Shown here piece after piece: positions 9,954 through 19,483 of a stretch of 64,000 bases of DNA. The notes under the pieces are model-generated. The model had not been told where the DNA came from. It was given only the letters and a program-made list of their open reading frames with translations, and made no database searches. Position numbers and translations under genes: made by a program. This DNA is from Mycoplasmopsis bovirhinis (GTDB lineage Bacteria > Bacillota_I > Bacilli_A > Mycoplasmatales > Metamycoplasmataceae), in contig NZ_LR214972.1 of the NCBI RefSeq assembly GCF_900660515.1, forward strand, positions 837,942 to 901,941, given 5' to 3'. Each line of letters opens with the position of its first letter. The first letter of the stretch is position 1.

Positions 9954-11600
9954 ATGACAAAAAAACAATGAATCTTATTAGGTGGAGGACTTACATTTGG
10001 TGGTGCTGTTGTGGCTACTGCTGCAATTATTGCAGTAACTAGCAAAGGTAAAGCAAATGAAGTTACACCTGCAGATAATTTTAAGAAAAATAATCAAACA
10101 GTTTTAACTAAAACTGTTGCTAATATTACAATAAATGATAAAGCAACATTACAATCAGCTTTAAGTGCTTATGCGCAATTAACACCACAAGAACAAGCTA
10201 AGTTAGTTAACGAAAAAGTTAAAATGGATCAACTTAACTTACAAATCCAAGACTTAGAAAAAATTGCTAAGTTTAAATCTGATAATAGTGCTGCTTTAGC
10301 TAAAACTAAAACAACTGTAGCTATTTCAGATAAAGCTGCAGTTGATGCTGCTTTAACTAACTATAGTCAAGTTGTTGGAACTATTATCGATGGAATTACA
10401 AAATTACAAAGTGAAAAAACTTTATTAGATGATCTTAGAAAACAAATTAACGATTTAGAATCAGCCAAAGCCTTAAATGATCATAATACTTCAGAAGCTG
10501 ATAAATTCAAACAAGATAATGCTAATATTTTAGCTAAATCTAAGGCTTCAGTGCAAGTTAGTGATAAAAGTGATGTTGAATATGCATTAAATTGATACGA
10601 TAAATTTGATCAAGCTATTAAAAACCTTTTAAGCAGTGAAAAAAGCTTACTAGATGAACTTAAAGTTAAAATTCAAAATCTTGAACAAGAAAACAAATTT
10701 AATGCTGATCATAGCGTTGCTTTAAACTTTACTGTTGAAGCTTTAACCCTCCAAGACAAAACCTTAGTTGAAACTGCAAATAGTGCATTTAATGAATTAT
10801 CTAATGAAAGTAAAACTAAATTAGCAAGTACTAAAACTTTACTTGATGATTTAGTTGCTCAATTACCTAAACTTGAAACTTTAAAATCACAGCTGCAAAC
10901 TATTATTGATACTAGAGTTTTAATTCAAGAAGAAAAAACTAAGTTTACAACTTTAGTAAATAATGAGAAAACTTTAAAAGAATATAATAATTTAAAAGAT
11001 TCTACTTTTGAAGAATACTTTAAGAAAGTTCATGAAGAAATTAAAGCTAAAATTTCTACAGAACTTGGTGACAATCAAGATGCTAAAGATTTAATTGCAA
11101 AAGCTGATGAAATCTTTAAAAAGGAAAATTGAACTGACCAAGAAATGAAAGCTTTAGAAGAGCAAATTAAAACAGCTAAAGCTAATAATGCACAATACCA
11201 GCTAATTTTTAGTACTTTCACTAAAGAACCTACTGTAGATCAAGAAAATAATAGCATTGTGTTTTATTTGAAAGAAAATATAGAACAAATCAATAAATTC
11301 AATGAAAAATTCCCTAAGGTAAAAGTAGTTATTAGACAAGAAGGACAAAACTATGAACAAGAAACAAGTTATTTTATTCGTGAACTTACAAGAGATGAAC
11401 ACAACAATGTTATTGTAAAACTTAAAATAACTACAGGAACTACAGGAACTACAGGAACTACAGGAAAAAAAGCCTCACAAACTCAATTTACAGCAACAAT
11501 ATACTTTAAAGATGAACAGGATAATGAATATAAATACCAAGTTCTAATCCATAATCCTAAAACTAAAACAACTGAACCTGCTGCTGCTGCTGCTGCATAA
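9954..11600 (+). CDS. Helical-repeat surface protein with N-terminal membrane anchor (expressed copy)
   Basis: A 548-residue protein starting at ATG 9954 behind an AGGAG site. Residues 6-30 form a Gly/Ala-rich hydrophobic anchor without a lipobox cysteine. Residues 40-300 consist of roughly 70-residue repeats, each with a pattern like LLDDLRKQINDLE, predicted helical and coiled-coil, resembling the helical repeats of large mycoplasma and staphylococcal adhesins. The C-terminal domain contains a GTTGTTGTTG run and ends in six alanines. The 3' half matches an inverted copy at 13783-14314. Function (adhesin or variable coat protein) is inferred from architecture only. Confidence 0.75.
10742..11273 (+). 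repeat. 532-bp inverted repeat, copy 1 (inside the expressed surface gene)
   Basis: Read line by line, this block is identical to the reverse complement of 13783-14314 with no difference found by eye. It ends sharply at both sides. It encodes about 177 residues just before the variable C-terminal domain. Confidence 0.9.
11430..11465 (+). repeat. Four tandem 9-bp repeats (ACTACAGGA)
   Basis: Four perfect units encode the GTT-rich stretch of the surface protein. Gain or loss of a unit keeps the frame and adds or removes three residues. Confidence 0.85.
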
Positions 11601-11619
11601 GATATCTTTAATTATTCTT

Positions 11620-11648
11620 AAAATAACTCATTTAAATGGGTTATTTTT
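11620..11648 (+). terminator. Terminator of the surface protein gene
   Basis: AAAATAAC (11620-11627) pairs with GTTATTTT (11640-11647), with an inner CATTTAAATG stem, followed by T residues. Confidence 0.65.
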
Positions 11649-11671
11649 AAACATAATTTTTATTTATTTAG

Positions 11672-11677
11672 TATAAT
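11672..11677 (+). promoter_or_regulatory. Likely -10 box of gpmI
   Basis: TATAAT 38 bases before the TTG start of gpmI, with the AAGGAG ribosome-binding site in between. A clear -35 is not seen. Confidence 0.45.
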
Positions 11678-11715
11678 ATAACTTATTTTACAATCAAAAT
11701 TATATAAGGAGAAAT

Positions 11716-13221
11716 TTGAAAAAAACAGTTTTAATTGTTATTGATGGTTTAGGTCTTAGAGAGCAAACACAAGGTAATGGGTTTGCTTTAGCTAAAACTC
11801 CAACCTTTGATTATTTATTTGCTTCTTACCCAAATTCTCTTATTCAAGCTTCAGGACAAGCTGTCGGCCTTCCTGAAGGACAAATGGGTAATTCAGAAGT
11901 AGGCCATTTAAATATTGGAGCTGGTACCATTGTTTATACTGGCTTATCATTAATTAAAAAAGCTTTAAATGATGGTACATACAAAGACACTAAAGCTTTT
12001 GTTGAAGTTTTTCGAGATGTCTTGAAAAACAATACTACCTTGCATTTAATGGGACTTTTATCTAGTGGTGGGGTTCATTCATTAGAAGATCATTTATTTG
12101 AATTATTACATGCAGCTTATAGCTATGGACTTAAAAAAGTCGCTATACATGTATTTGGCGATGGAAGAGACGTAGCTCCTAGATCAATTAAAGAATCATT
12201 AAGCAAATTGCAAGCAATTTGCACTGAATATGGTTACCACATAGCTTCAATTTCTGGAAGATTTTATGCCATGGATCGTGATAAAATGTTTGATAGGGTT
12301 TTTGAAGCTTATAATGCTACTTTAGGGGAAACTAAAGAAAGTTATAGTGATATTCTTGCTTATGTTGAAGATCAATATAAGCAAGAAATCTCAGATGAAT
12401 TTTTTAAACCAGCAATCAATAATTCTTTAACAAAAGATTATTTTGTTAAAGATCATGATTCAATTATTTTCTTTAATTTTAGACCTGACCGAGCACGTCA
12501 ATTAACCCATTTATTTATTAATTCAAATTTATATGATGTTAAAGCGCCAAAACAAGTTAAAATCAATAAATTTGTTTCAATGATGAAATATGAAGGTTTA
12601 GATACCCTTATTGCTTTTAGCGAAATGGATATTCCAATGCCAATTGGAAAAGTTTTAGAACTTGAAAATAAAACACAACTTCGTATTGCAGAAACTCAAA
12701 AATATGCTCATGTTACATTCTTTATGGATGGTGGTAAAGATATACAATTTAGAAATTCTAAAAGAATTATGGTAGATTCTTTAAAAGTAGAGTCATATGC
12801 TTCTGCTCCACAAATGTCTGCAGAAGGAATTACTGATGAACTTTTAAAGAATGCTTTGAGTTATGATTTAACCATTATGAACTATGCTAATCCAGATATG
12901 GTTGGTCATACTGGTGATTTAGAAGCCACTATTAAAGCAGTAGAATTTTTAGATACCCAATTTGCAAGGGTTATAGAATGAGCTAACAAAAATGATGTTA
13001 CAGTCTTTATTACAGCAGATCATGGTAATGCAGAAATTACCCAAGATCAGCGAGGTAATCCTGCTACTAAACATACTAGCAGCCCAGTTATGTTAATTTG
13101 CACCGATAAAAGCGTTAAACTTAAAGATGGTATATTATCAAACATTGCTCCAACAGTTTTAGATTATATGGGTATTAAACAACCAAAAGAAATGGATCAA
13201 GCTTCATTATTAATAAAGTAA
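11716..13221 (+). CDS. gpmI: 2,3-bisphosphoglycerate-independent phosphoglycerate mutase
   Basis: A 501-residue iPGM of the alkaline-phosphatase superfamily. VIDGLGLRE binds the first metal; MGNSEVGHLNIGAG contains Ser60, the phospho-acceptor (Ser62 in Geobacillus); HVFGDGRDVAPRS, GRFYAMDRD and NFRPDRARQ are substrate-binding motifs; DMVGHTGD and FITADHGNAE complete the two Mn sites. It interconverts 3- and 2-phosphoglycerate in glycolysis, the main ATP source here, so it should be essential. The start is TTG 11716 behind AAGGAG. It sits between the two inverted surface gene copies, inside a segment that recombination could invert. Confidence 0.96.
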
Positions 13222-13254
13222 AAAAAAGATAGAATAAAATCTATCTTTTTTGTT
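13221..13254 (+). terminator. Intrinsic terminator after gpmI
   Basis: AGATAGA (13227-13233) pairs with TCTATCT (13240-13246); flanking A and T runs extend the stem and give the T-tail. Confidence 0.8.
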
Positions 13255-13328
13255 TTATGAATATTGTTAGCGAAATCAAAAAATAAGCTTTTGAGCGGCA
13301 ATTTTTATATATAAAATGATTTAATTAA

Positions 13329-13360
13329 AACCAGCAGATAATTTAAATTATCTGCTGGTT
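13329..13360 (-). terminator. Perfect 32-bp palindrome behind the inverted surface gene copy
   Basis: Arms 13329-13344 and 13345-13360 are perfectly complementary with no spacer. It lies 24 bases past the stop of the minus-strand copy, followed on that strand by a T-rich stretch, so it probably acts as that gene's terminator. A protein-binding role is possible. Confidence 0.6.
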
Positions 13361-13782
13361 AATTGTATATTTTAAAACTTCCATTAAGAAGAAGAATTGC
13401 TAGAAGCTTGTTTATTTTTAGCTGGATCCGCTTTATAGGTTATTACAGCATATTTATACTCATTATCATTTTCATCCTTAAAGTAAATTGTAGCAGTGAA
13501 ATTAGTATTTGTAGCATTGGTAGAATTGTCTGAAGAATTTTTATCAGTTACATTTTTCCCTTTTGCTGTCCCTTGTTCTGTATATTGAGGATTTTTGTAG
13601 TTACCTAAAGTAACTTTTTTACCTGTTCTAATAGCTAATTTTTCTACTAAGTCATTACCTTGCCAAATAGGATTCTGGATAGGTCTTGTAGTTTCTTGTA
13701 TATATTCTTCACTACCTTGGTTTAACACAACTTTTACTTTTACAAATTTAGAAGCAAATTCATTTAATTTATTCTGGTCATA

Positions 13783-14314
13783 TTTCAAATAAAACACAAT
13801 GCTATTATTTTCTTGATCTACAGTAGGTTCTTTAGTGAAAGTACTAAAAATTAGCTGGTATTGTGCATTATTAGCTTTAGCTGTTTTAATTTGCTCTTCT
13901 AAAGCTTTCATTTCTTGGTCAGTTCAATTTTCCTTTTTAAAGATTTCATCAGCTTTTGCAATTAAATCTTTAGCATCTTGATTGTCACCAAGTTCTGTAG
14001 AAATTTTAGCTTTAATTTCTTCATGAACTTTCTTAAAGTATTCTTCAAAAGTAGAATCTTTTAAATTATTATATTCTTTTAAAGTTTTCTCATTATTTAC
14101 TAAAGTTGTAAACTTAGTTTTTTCTTCTTGAATTAAAACTCTAGTATCAATAATAGTTTGCAGCTGTGATTTTAAAGTTTCAAGTTTAGGTAATTGAGCA
14201 ACTAAATCATCAAGTAAAGTTTTAGTACTTGCTAATTTAGTTTTACTTTCATTAGATAATTCATTAAATGCACTATTTGCAGTTTCAACTAAGGTTTTGT
14301 CTTGGAGGGTTAAA
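13783..14314 (-). repeat. 532-bp inverted repeat, copy 2
   Basis: Partner of 10742-11273 in opposite orientation, the same length and identical by eye. The 2509 bases between the copies hold both variable C-terminal ends and gpmI. Confidence 0.9.
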
Positions 14315-14328
14315 AATATTATAAAAAT

Positions 14329-14355
14329 AAGTGTCCTAATGCAATTAGGACACTT
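14329..14355. repeat. 12-bp palindrome at the broken end of the silent copy
   Basis: AAGTGTCCTAAT (14329-14340) and ATTAGGACACTT (14344-14355) are perfectly complementary around GCA. It lies 15 bases from the point where similarity to the expressed gene stops. It could be the trace of a transposon end or a recombination site; nothing else of such an element is visible. Confidence 0.6.
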
Positions 14356-14469
14356 CAAACAATATTACTAATTATTGAAAAATCAAGTTTGGAATTTTTA
14401 AATGCAAAACAAGTTATTTTATTTACAATCTTTGTTTATTTAAAAGACTAAGTAAATTTAAACTTTTTA

Positions 14470-14531
14470 AAAAAAAATATTCTCATGCACAAGCAAGCGG
14501 AATAAAATTTACTTGCTTGTGCATGAGAATA
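14470..14531 (-). terminator. 20-bp hairpin terminator downstream of tRNA-Trp
   Basis: TATTCTCATGCACAAGCAAG (14478-14497) pairs perfectly with 14512-14531 around a 14-base loop. On the minus strand it is followed by a run of T (14471-14477), so it ends the tRNA transcript. The stem is much longer than others in the window. Confidence 0.75.
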
Positions 14532-14557
14532 GCATACTTACTTATTACATTTTATAT

Positions 14558-14631
14558 TGGCGGGGGTTAAAGGAATCGAACCCTTACTTGCAGTTTTGGA
14601 GACTGTAGCACTACCATTATACTAAACCCCC
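14558..14631 (-). tRNA. trnW: tRNA-Trp (anticodon CCA)
   Basis: Read on the minus strand from 14631, the cloverleaf has acceptor GGGGGTT pairing with AACCCCC, a D loop with GG, a 7-base anticodon loop CTCCAAA giving anticodon CCA, and a TTCGATT T-loop. The discriminator is G, as usual for bacterial tRNA-Trp, and the CCA end is encoded (14558-14560). It reads UGG. UGA codons need a second tRNA-Trp (UCA), which is not in this window. Confidence 0.93.
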
Positions 14632-14709
14632 CTTTTTTTTAATTTAGTAAATTATATCTTATTATTAAAATTTTAATAGTGATATTATTTAAATTTATTT
14701 TAACTAATG

Positions 14710-14715
14710 GTATAA
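14710..14715 (+). promoter_or_regulatory. -10 box of the ECF gene; probably leaderless transcript
   Basis: TATAAT ends only 7 bases before ATG 14723, so transcription would start at or next to the start codon. No Shine-Dalgarno sequence fits between them. Confidence 0.5.
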
Positions 14716-14722
14716 TTAAAGC

Positions 14723-15724
14723 ATGAGAAAAATGGCCAATAAAATCATGAAAATTAGTTTTAACGATATTTCACTTTTTCCAAGGTGAACCTTGAAGAAA
14801 ATGGCTTTTGTGGCAATTTTAATTGCAATATCTGTAAGTTTTGCTATTGTTGTTGTACAAATTATGCCATTAGTTATTATTCCTTCGTTTAAAATTTCAT
14901 TTATTAGTTTGCCAATTAAAATAACCGGATTTATTTTTGGTCCTTGGACAGGGTTATTCGTTGGCTTAATTAGTGACTTTTTATCAATTTTATTTGTTCC
15001 GCCTGTTGGTTATAACTTTTTATATACTGTAGCTGCTGGTATAAATGGGTTTATCCCGGGAGTTTTTAGTGTTTATTTTATGTACTTTTTAAAAGAATCA
15101 TTTAGCCCTAAGTATAAAGTTGATAAAATCAACCATAAAATTAAATTATTAGGAGTTAAGTACCAAGAAGCAAAGCTGCTTGGTAATTTAGCTAAAGCTC
15201 ATGAATATAGTTTGCAGATCATTAATTATGATCAAAAACGCTCACAGATTAATAAAGAACAAAACAATTCTTTATTAATGAATATTAATTTATTAGTTTC
15301 AATTATAATTTTAACTTTATCATTAGGAATTATTTTATCAATTATTAATTATTCGCCACAAGATATTATTAATCGTTCATTTATTACAGATAAACGAATT
15401 TTATTTATCTTAATGTCATTTGGTAGTTTATCAATGATGTTATTTGTGATTTTTGGTCGTTTTAAATTCAAAGCACATTTATACAACACCTTACTGCCAA
15501 TTATTTCATTTAGTGCTATTTTAGAATTAGCTAATTTACCAATTTTATCTTATGCTGATTTATTTTCATTTGGTGGATCAAACAAAGAAGATGTCTTTAT
15601 TTGATTAACCCAACATATCTTACTTAGTCCAATTAAAATTTGGTTTAATATCTTTGTTGTGTATTTTTCATATATTATTATTTACCGCATCATTAACAAA
15701 AATAGTGCTTTATCATATAAATAG
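14723..15724 (+). CDS. ECF transporter S-component-like membrane protein (folate-family resemblance)
   Basis: A 333-residue membrane protein. Residues about 22-125 look like an ECF vitamin-transporter S component: IPSFKISFISLPIKITGFIFG, then GPWTGLFVGLISDFLSIL and PVGYNFLYTVAAGINGFIPG, the pattern seen in the FolT/folate family. A charged helical insert of about 60 residues (KVDKINHKIKLLG...) follows, then three or four further hydrophobic segments. S components bind the vitamin and work with shared EcfA/EcfT energy-coupling proteins, which are not in this window. Start chosen at ATG 14723, in frame and directly after the -10 box; ATG 14732 or 14747 is possible. Confidence 0.7.
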
Positions 15725-15730
15725 GTAAAT

Positions 15731-18151
15731 ATGACAAAAAAAAATTTATTAATTCTTTCAAATATTTTTTTAAACCCTAAAACTTCAAAAATTATTTGAA
15801 ACAATAAAAGTAAAGTTAAAAACTTAGAACATGAAATTTACGTTCCTGAAATTTATCTTGATAAAAAAGCAACCGCTTTTTACTTACCTATGCAAAATAA
15901 AAATCTAACATTTGAAACTTTATGAAACTTTGTACAAAAAGATCATAATTCAAATGTCTTTTTATTTAGTTATAATAATCAAACTTTGCCTAAAGATATT
16001 AAAATTAAAAATCCACTAAAAGATTTAGCTTATATTAATTTAAAAGATTTTAAAAACAAGATGACTCATGAGAACTTTTTTAATTTATATTGAAAAGAAA
16101 GTTTATTGATTGCTAAAAATACTTTGAATAAGGAAACAAATGATATTTTTAGTCCTAAATTTATCACTAGTGTAAAAAACTATTTCTTTCCTAAAATTTA
16201 TTTCTTTACTACTAAATTACAAGCGATTTGTAAAGAATACGACCGTCTTTTAATTTTGTTTCAAAAAAAATATATTCTTAAAACTAAACAAAAAAATAAT
16301 CTAGAAGCATTAATCAAAGATGCATATAGTTGGATTAAAAATTATGAAACTGAAATTTCCAATATCTTTATTGAATTTTTTAAGGAATTTAACATTGATA
16401 ATTATAAAGTACAAGAAATGTTAGTTACAAATCAAAATGCCTTAATGCAATTAGATATTATGCAAAATTCAAAGGATGTGTATTGATCAAAAAAAATTTA
16501 TTCACAAACCTTAATTAAGGTTTATAATCAATTTAAACTTAAAGATTTAGTTTATGAATTAAAATATTTGCAAAAACATAAAGAATTATTGCAAAAGAAA
16601 AATCAAGCCTTTCTTAATTCTATTATTTTGAAAACTAAATATAAATTAAAGTTAATAAAAAAAGAAATTAAGGTTAATAAAAAAGATTTCAATAAACTTT
16701 ATGATCTATATAAATCAAAATATTTATTAAAAAAAATCTTGTGATTTTGGTATAAACACCAAGATTTATTTTGATACTTAGATGACGATATTATTTTTGA
16801 TTTAGAAAATCACATTAACCAAGAAGCTGTTATTTTTTTTGAAAAGTATAATCTAAATCTAGAGTTTAAAAATCGTTTGTTACCTAAAGAATTAATAACT
16901 TTAAAAAGAATTATCAAGTATGAATTTCACATTCCTTATACCTCTTTTTATAATCTTTCTAATGAAAATTTAAATAATTTAAATAATTCTATTACTGCTT
17001 TAGAAAGATACAAATTAGAAGTATTAAAAACTACTTTAAATAAAACTGCAGAAACTAACGAAAAATACAATAATCATATTTTGCACCTTAGTGAGCAAAT
17101 TAAATTTAACCAAGCTGAGCTTGCTTGAAACTATCATAAAGAAGAAGAATTATTCAAAGCAACTTTAGAAAATAAAGAATTAAAATTAGCAAGATCATTG
17201 AATAATTTAAAAATTTATAAAAAAATCCCAAGTAAATTTTATAAAACTTTTTATAAATTTTTATCTAAACGACCTGTTCCTGATGAAATGAAGAAATATT
17301 TTAACGAAATAAATTCCTTAAAATATGCATTATATTTAGTTGAATTTGGTTTTGATTATATTGATAAATTATCTAAATTCTTTGCTTCTCAAACTACCTC
17401 TAAGGGAAGTTTTAAACAAAAGTATTTAGCTATTTTAAATTTTATTAAAGTTTATAAACTTCTATCATTATCCTTAAGTGATTTTTTTACTCCTTGAAAC
17501 AAATTAGATGATTTAACTATCTTTAAATTACAAATTGGATTTTATTCACTTAAAAACTTAAAAGTTATTTTTGTTCGTGATGAAGTTATGCAAATTAATC
17601 AAGCTTTTAAAGTTGAAATAAATCGTATCTTAGTTAATTTATCAAAAGTTTATAATTTTAACTATGTTTTTATTAGTAGCGATTTTGAATTTTTAAAAAA
17701 CTATTATTCTGAAATTTATATTTTTAATGATTATAAACTTTTAGAAATGGGTAATACTCAAGATATTTTAACTAATCCAATTAACCCAATAGTTAAAACT
17801 TTATGTTTAGGTTATGAGCAAACTTTCAATTTTAATTATAATTCTTTGATTACCCATAATTTTATTCACATTAATCAAGACGACTATCACTATATTTTTG
17901 CAAAATGATCAGAATTTATAGCTTGGACTTATTTTTCAAAACCTGAAGCTAATGAAGCAACCATTGAAGATTCTGAATTAAGTTTTTATTCATTTTTAAA
18001 TAATTTAGAATTTGCAATCGATTATTATGAAAATTTACCTAGTTTATATAATTTAGAAAATAACCGTAAATTACTTAAAGATTACTGGAATTGGCTTACA
18101 AAAACTAAAGAAGAAAATTTTAATAATTTAGATCACGAACATAATTTTTAA
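15731..18151 (+). CDS. Degenerate OppF-like ABC protein with long coiled-coil insert
   Basis: An 806-residue protein starting 6 bases after the ECF gene. The last quarter aligns by eye with the C-terminal half of oligopeptide ABC ATPases: VIFVRDE (Walker B), then ISSDFEFLKN where OppF has the H-loop THD, then an E.GNTQDILTNPINPIVKTL stretch like the typical NP.HPYTK end. No Walker A (GxxGxGK) occurs anywhere, the LSGGQ signature is absent, and the switch His is Ser. The middle (about residues 160-560) is lysine- and leucine-rich and probably coiled coil. Mycoplasma OppF proteins are also unusually long. It should not hydrolyse ATP. Inference: a structural or regulatory relic. Confidence 0.5.
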
Positions 18152-18159
18152 AGATAAAG

Positions 18160-18189
18160 AAAATTCGGAGCTTTATAACTCCGAATTTT
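18160..18189. terminator. Shared bidirectional terminator
   Basis: AAAATTCGGAG (18160-18170) pairs with CTCCGAATTTT (18179-18189); A and T flanks serve both the plus-strand gene on the left and the minus-strand gene on the right. Confidence 0.8.
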
Positions 18190-19474
18190 ATAATTTGGAA
18201 ATTTCAATGATAGGATTTTTTTGTTTGCTTTGACTTTCAATGATTTTAAAAGCAATTGTCTCAGCTAAAACATAACGAGAATTTTTATATAATTTAGGTT
18301 TTTGGGTTTTATCAGTTAACCATTTATATAAATACATGTCTAATTCTTCTTCTTTTAGTAACTCTTCGTCTATTTCTAATTGTTTAAATAATTCACGCAT
18401 TTTTACATCTTCTTCGATGCGGGCTTTTTCTAATGAAATTTCGTAGATCTTTTGGTCGTCATCATATTCATCATAAATTTCGCCAACTATTTCTTCGATG
18501 ATATCTTCAATAGTAATTATCCCAATAATATCTGAAGAGTAGTTATTTTCAACAACAAAGGCCATTTGAGCCCTTTGGGATCTAATTTTCTCTAAAGCAC
18601 TTGATAAAATGGAGTTAGCTGAAACATTTGGCACTCTTTTAATATAATTAATGATTTTTCCGCGTTGTAAGTGAAAGATATCTTTTAGCAATAATATACC
18701 AATTAATTGCCCATCATGTTCTACTGGAAGACGCGAATAATTAGTGTCTTTAAAGATATCTAAAGCTTCTTTAACATTAGCTTTAAAACTAATAGTTGTA
18801 ACGTCTTTTAGTTTAACATAATGCGAAGAGACCTTGGTAGAATCTAAGTCTAAAGCTTTTTGGGCTAGCATGCTTTCACCTGCTTGCAAAACACCTTCTT
18901 CTTGTGCTAGGTTAATAATACTTTTAAGATCTTCTTCTGAGTTAGTCACATAGACTTTTTTAGTTAATTTAGAAAAAGGTCAAGTTAAAATTCAAAAGAT
19001 TCAATAATTAATATCAATATACCAACTAAAAAATTGGAGATATTTCTTAGGAGTTTTTTTAGCAATTAATTTTGGAGTAATTTCGCCAAAAATTACTAAC
19101 AAAGGAGTTACTAAGAAAATTGAAATAATTAATCTACTTGTTTCACTACTTAAAATTAGCCCAAGCATGTAGGAAGTTAATGTAGCTGAAGCTACATTAA
19201 CTAAGTTATTAGCAATTAAAATTGTAGTTAAAATACGGTTAAATCGTTTATTATGTTTTTCAATTAATTTTGCACCTTTTTCCTTATTTTCTTTCATCTC
19301 GTGAATTTTAACTGCTGAAAGTGAAGAATAGGCTGTTTCACAGCCAGAATAAATTGCACTAAATAAAAATAAGATTAATAGTGCAATAATAATTCAAACA
19401 AATAAATGAATATTTAAATTATTTATTGTTTGTGTAGTTTGGTTTGCTTGTGCATACCTATAGTAACTATCCAT
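18188..19474 (-). CDS. CNNM/HlyC-CorC family membrane protein with CBS pair
   Basis: A 428-residue protein with an N-terminal DUF21 (CNNM) domain of about three to four membrane segments (SGCETAYSSLSAVKI near residue 45; IFGEITPKLIAKKTPKKY near 125), then two CBS domains (SRLPVEHDGQLIGILLLKD and MAFVVENNYSSDIIGIITIEDIIEEIVGEI) and a C-terminal CorC/HlyC-like domain. Relatives act in Mg2+ or other divalent cation transport, often controlled by nucleotide binding to CBS; 'hemolysin' is a legacy name. The start ATG 19474 has an AGGAG site that overlaps the dnaB stop, so it is translated in the gdpP-rplI-dnaB transcript. Confidence 0.85.
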
Positions 19475-19483
19475 TATTTGCTC

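Larger units (their letters stand above)
13384..14358 (-). pseudogene. 5'-truncated inverted copy of the surface protein gene (silent cassette)
   Basis: From 14314 down to 13783 this strand is identical to 10742-11273 of the surface gene. Beyond that the C-terminal domain differs: KYDQNKLNEFASKF here, KENIEQINKFNEKF there, converging again at FTATIYFKDE.DNEYKY. The frame is open across one TGA (Trp) from 14358, but the first 15 codons (MKCPNCIRTLIFIIF) come from unrelated junction DNA. There is no membrane anchor, helical N-terminal repeats or recognisable promoter. It looks like a reservoir of an alternative C terminus rather than an independent gene. Confidence 0.75.

Noticed and set aside
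11430..11465. CRISPR-like direct repeats
   Set aside because: The units are 9 bp, directly adjacent without spacers, and lie in frame inside a coding sequence.
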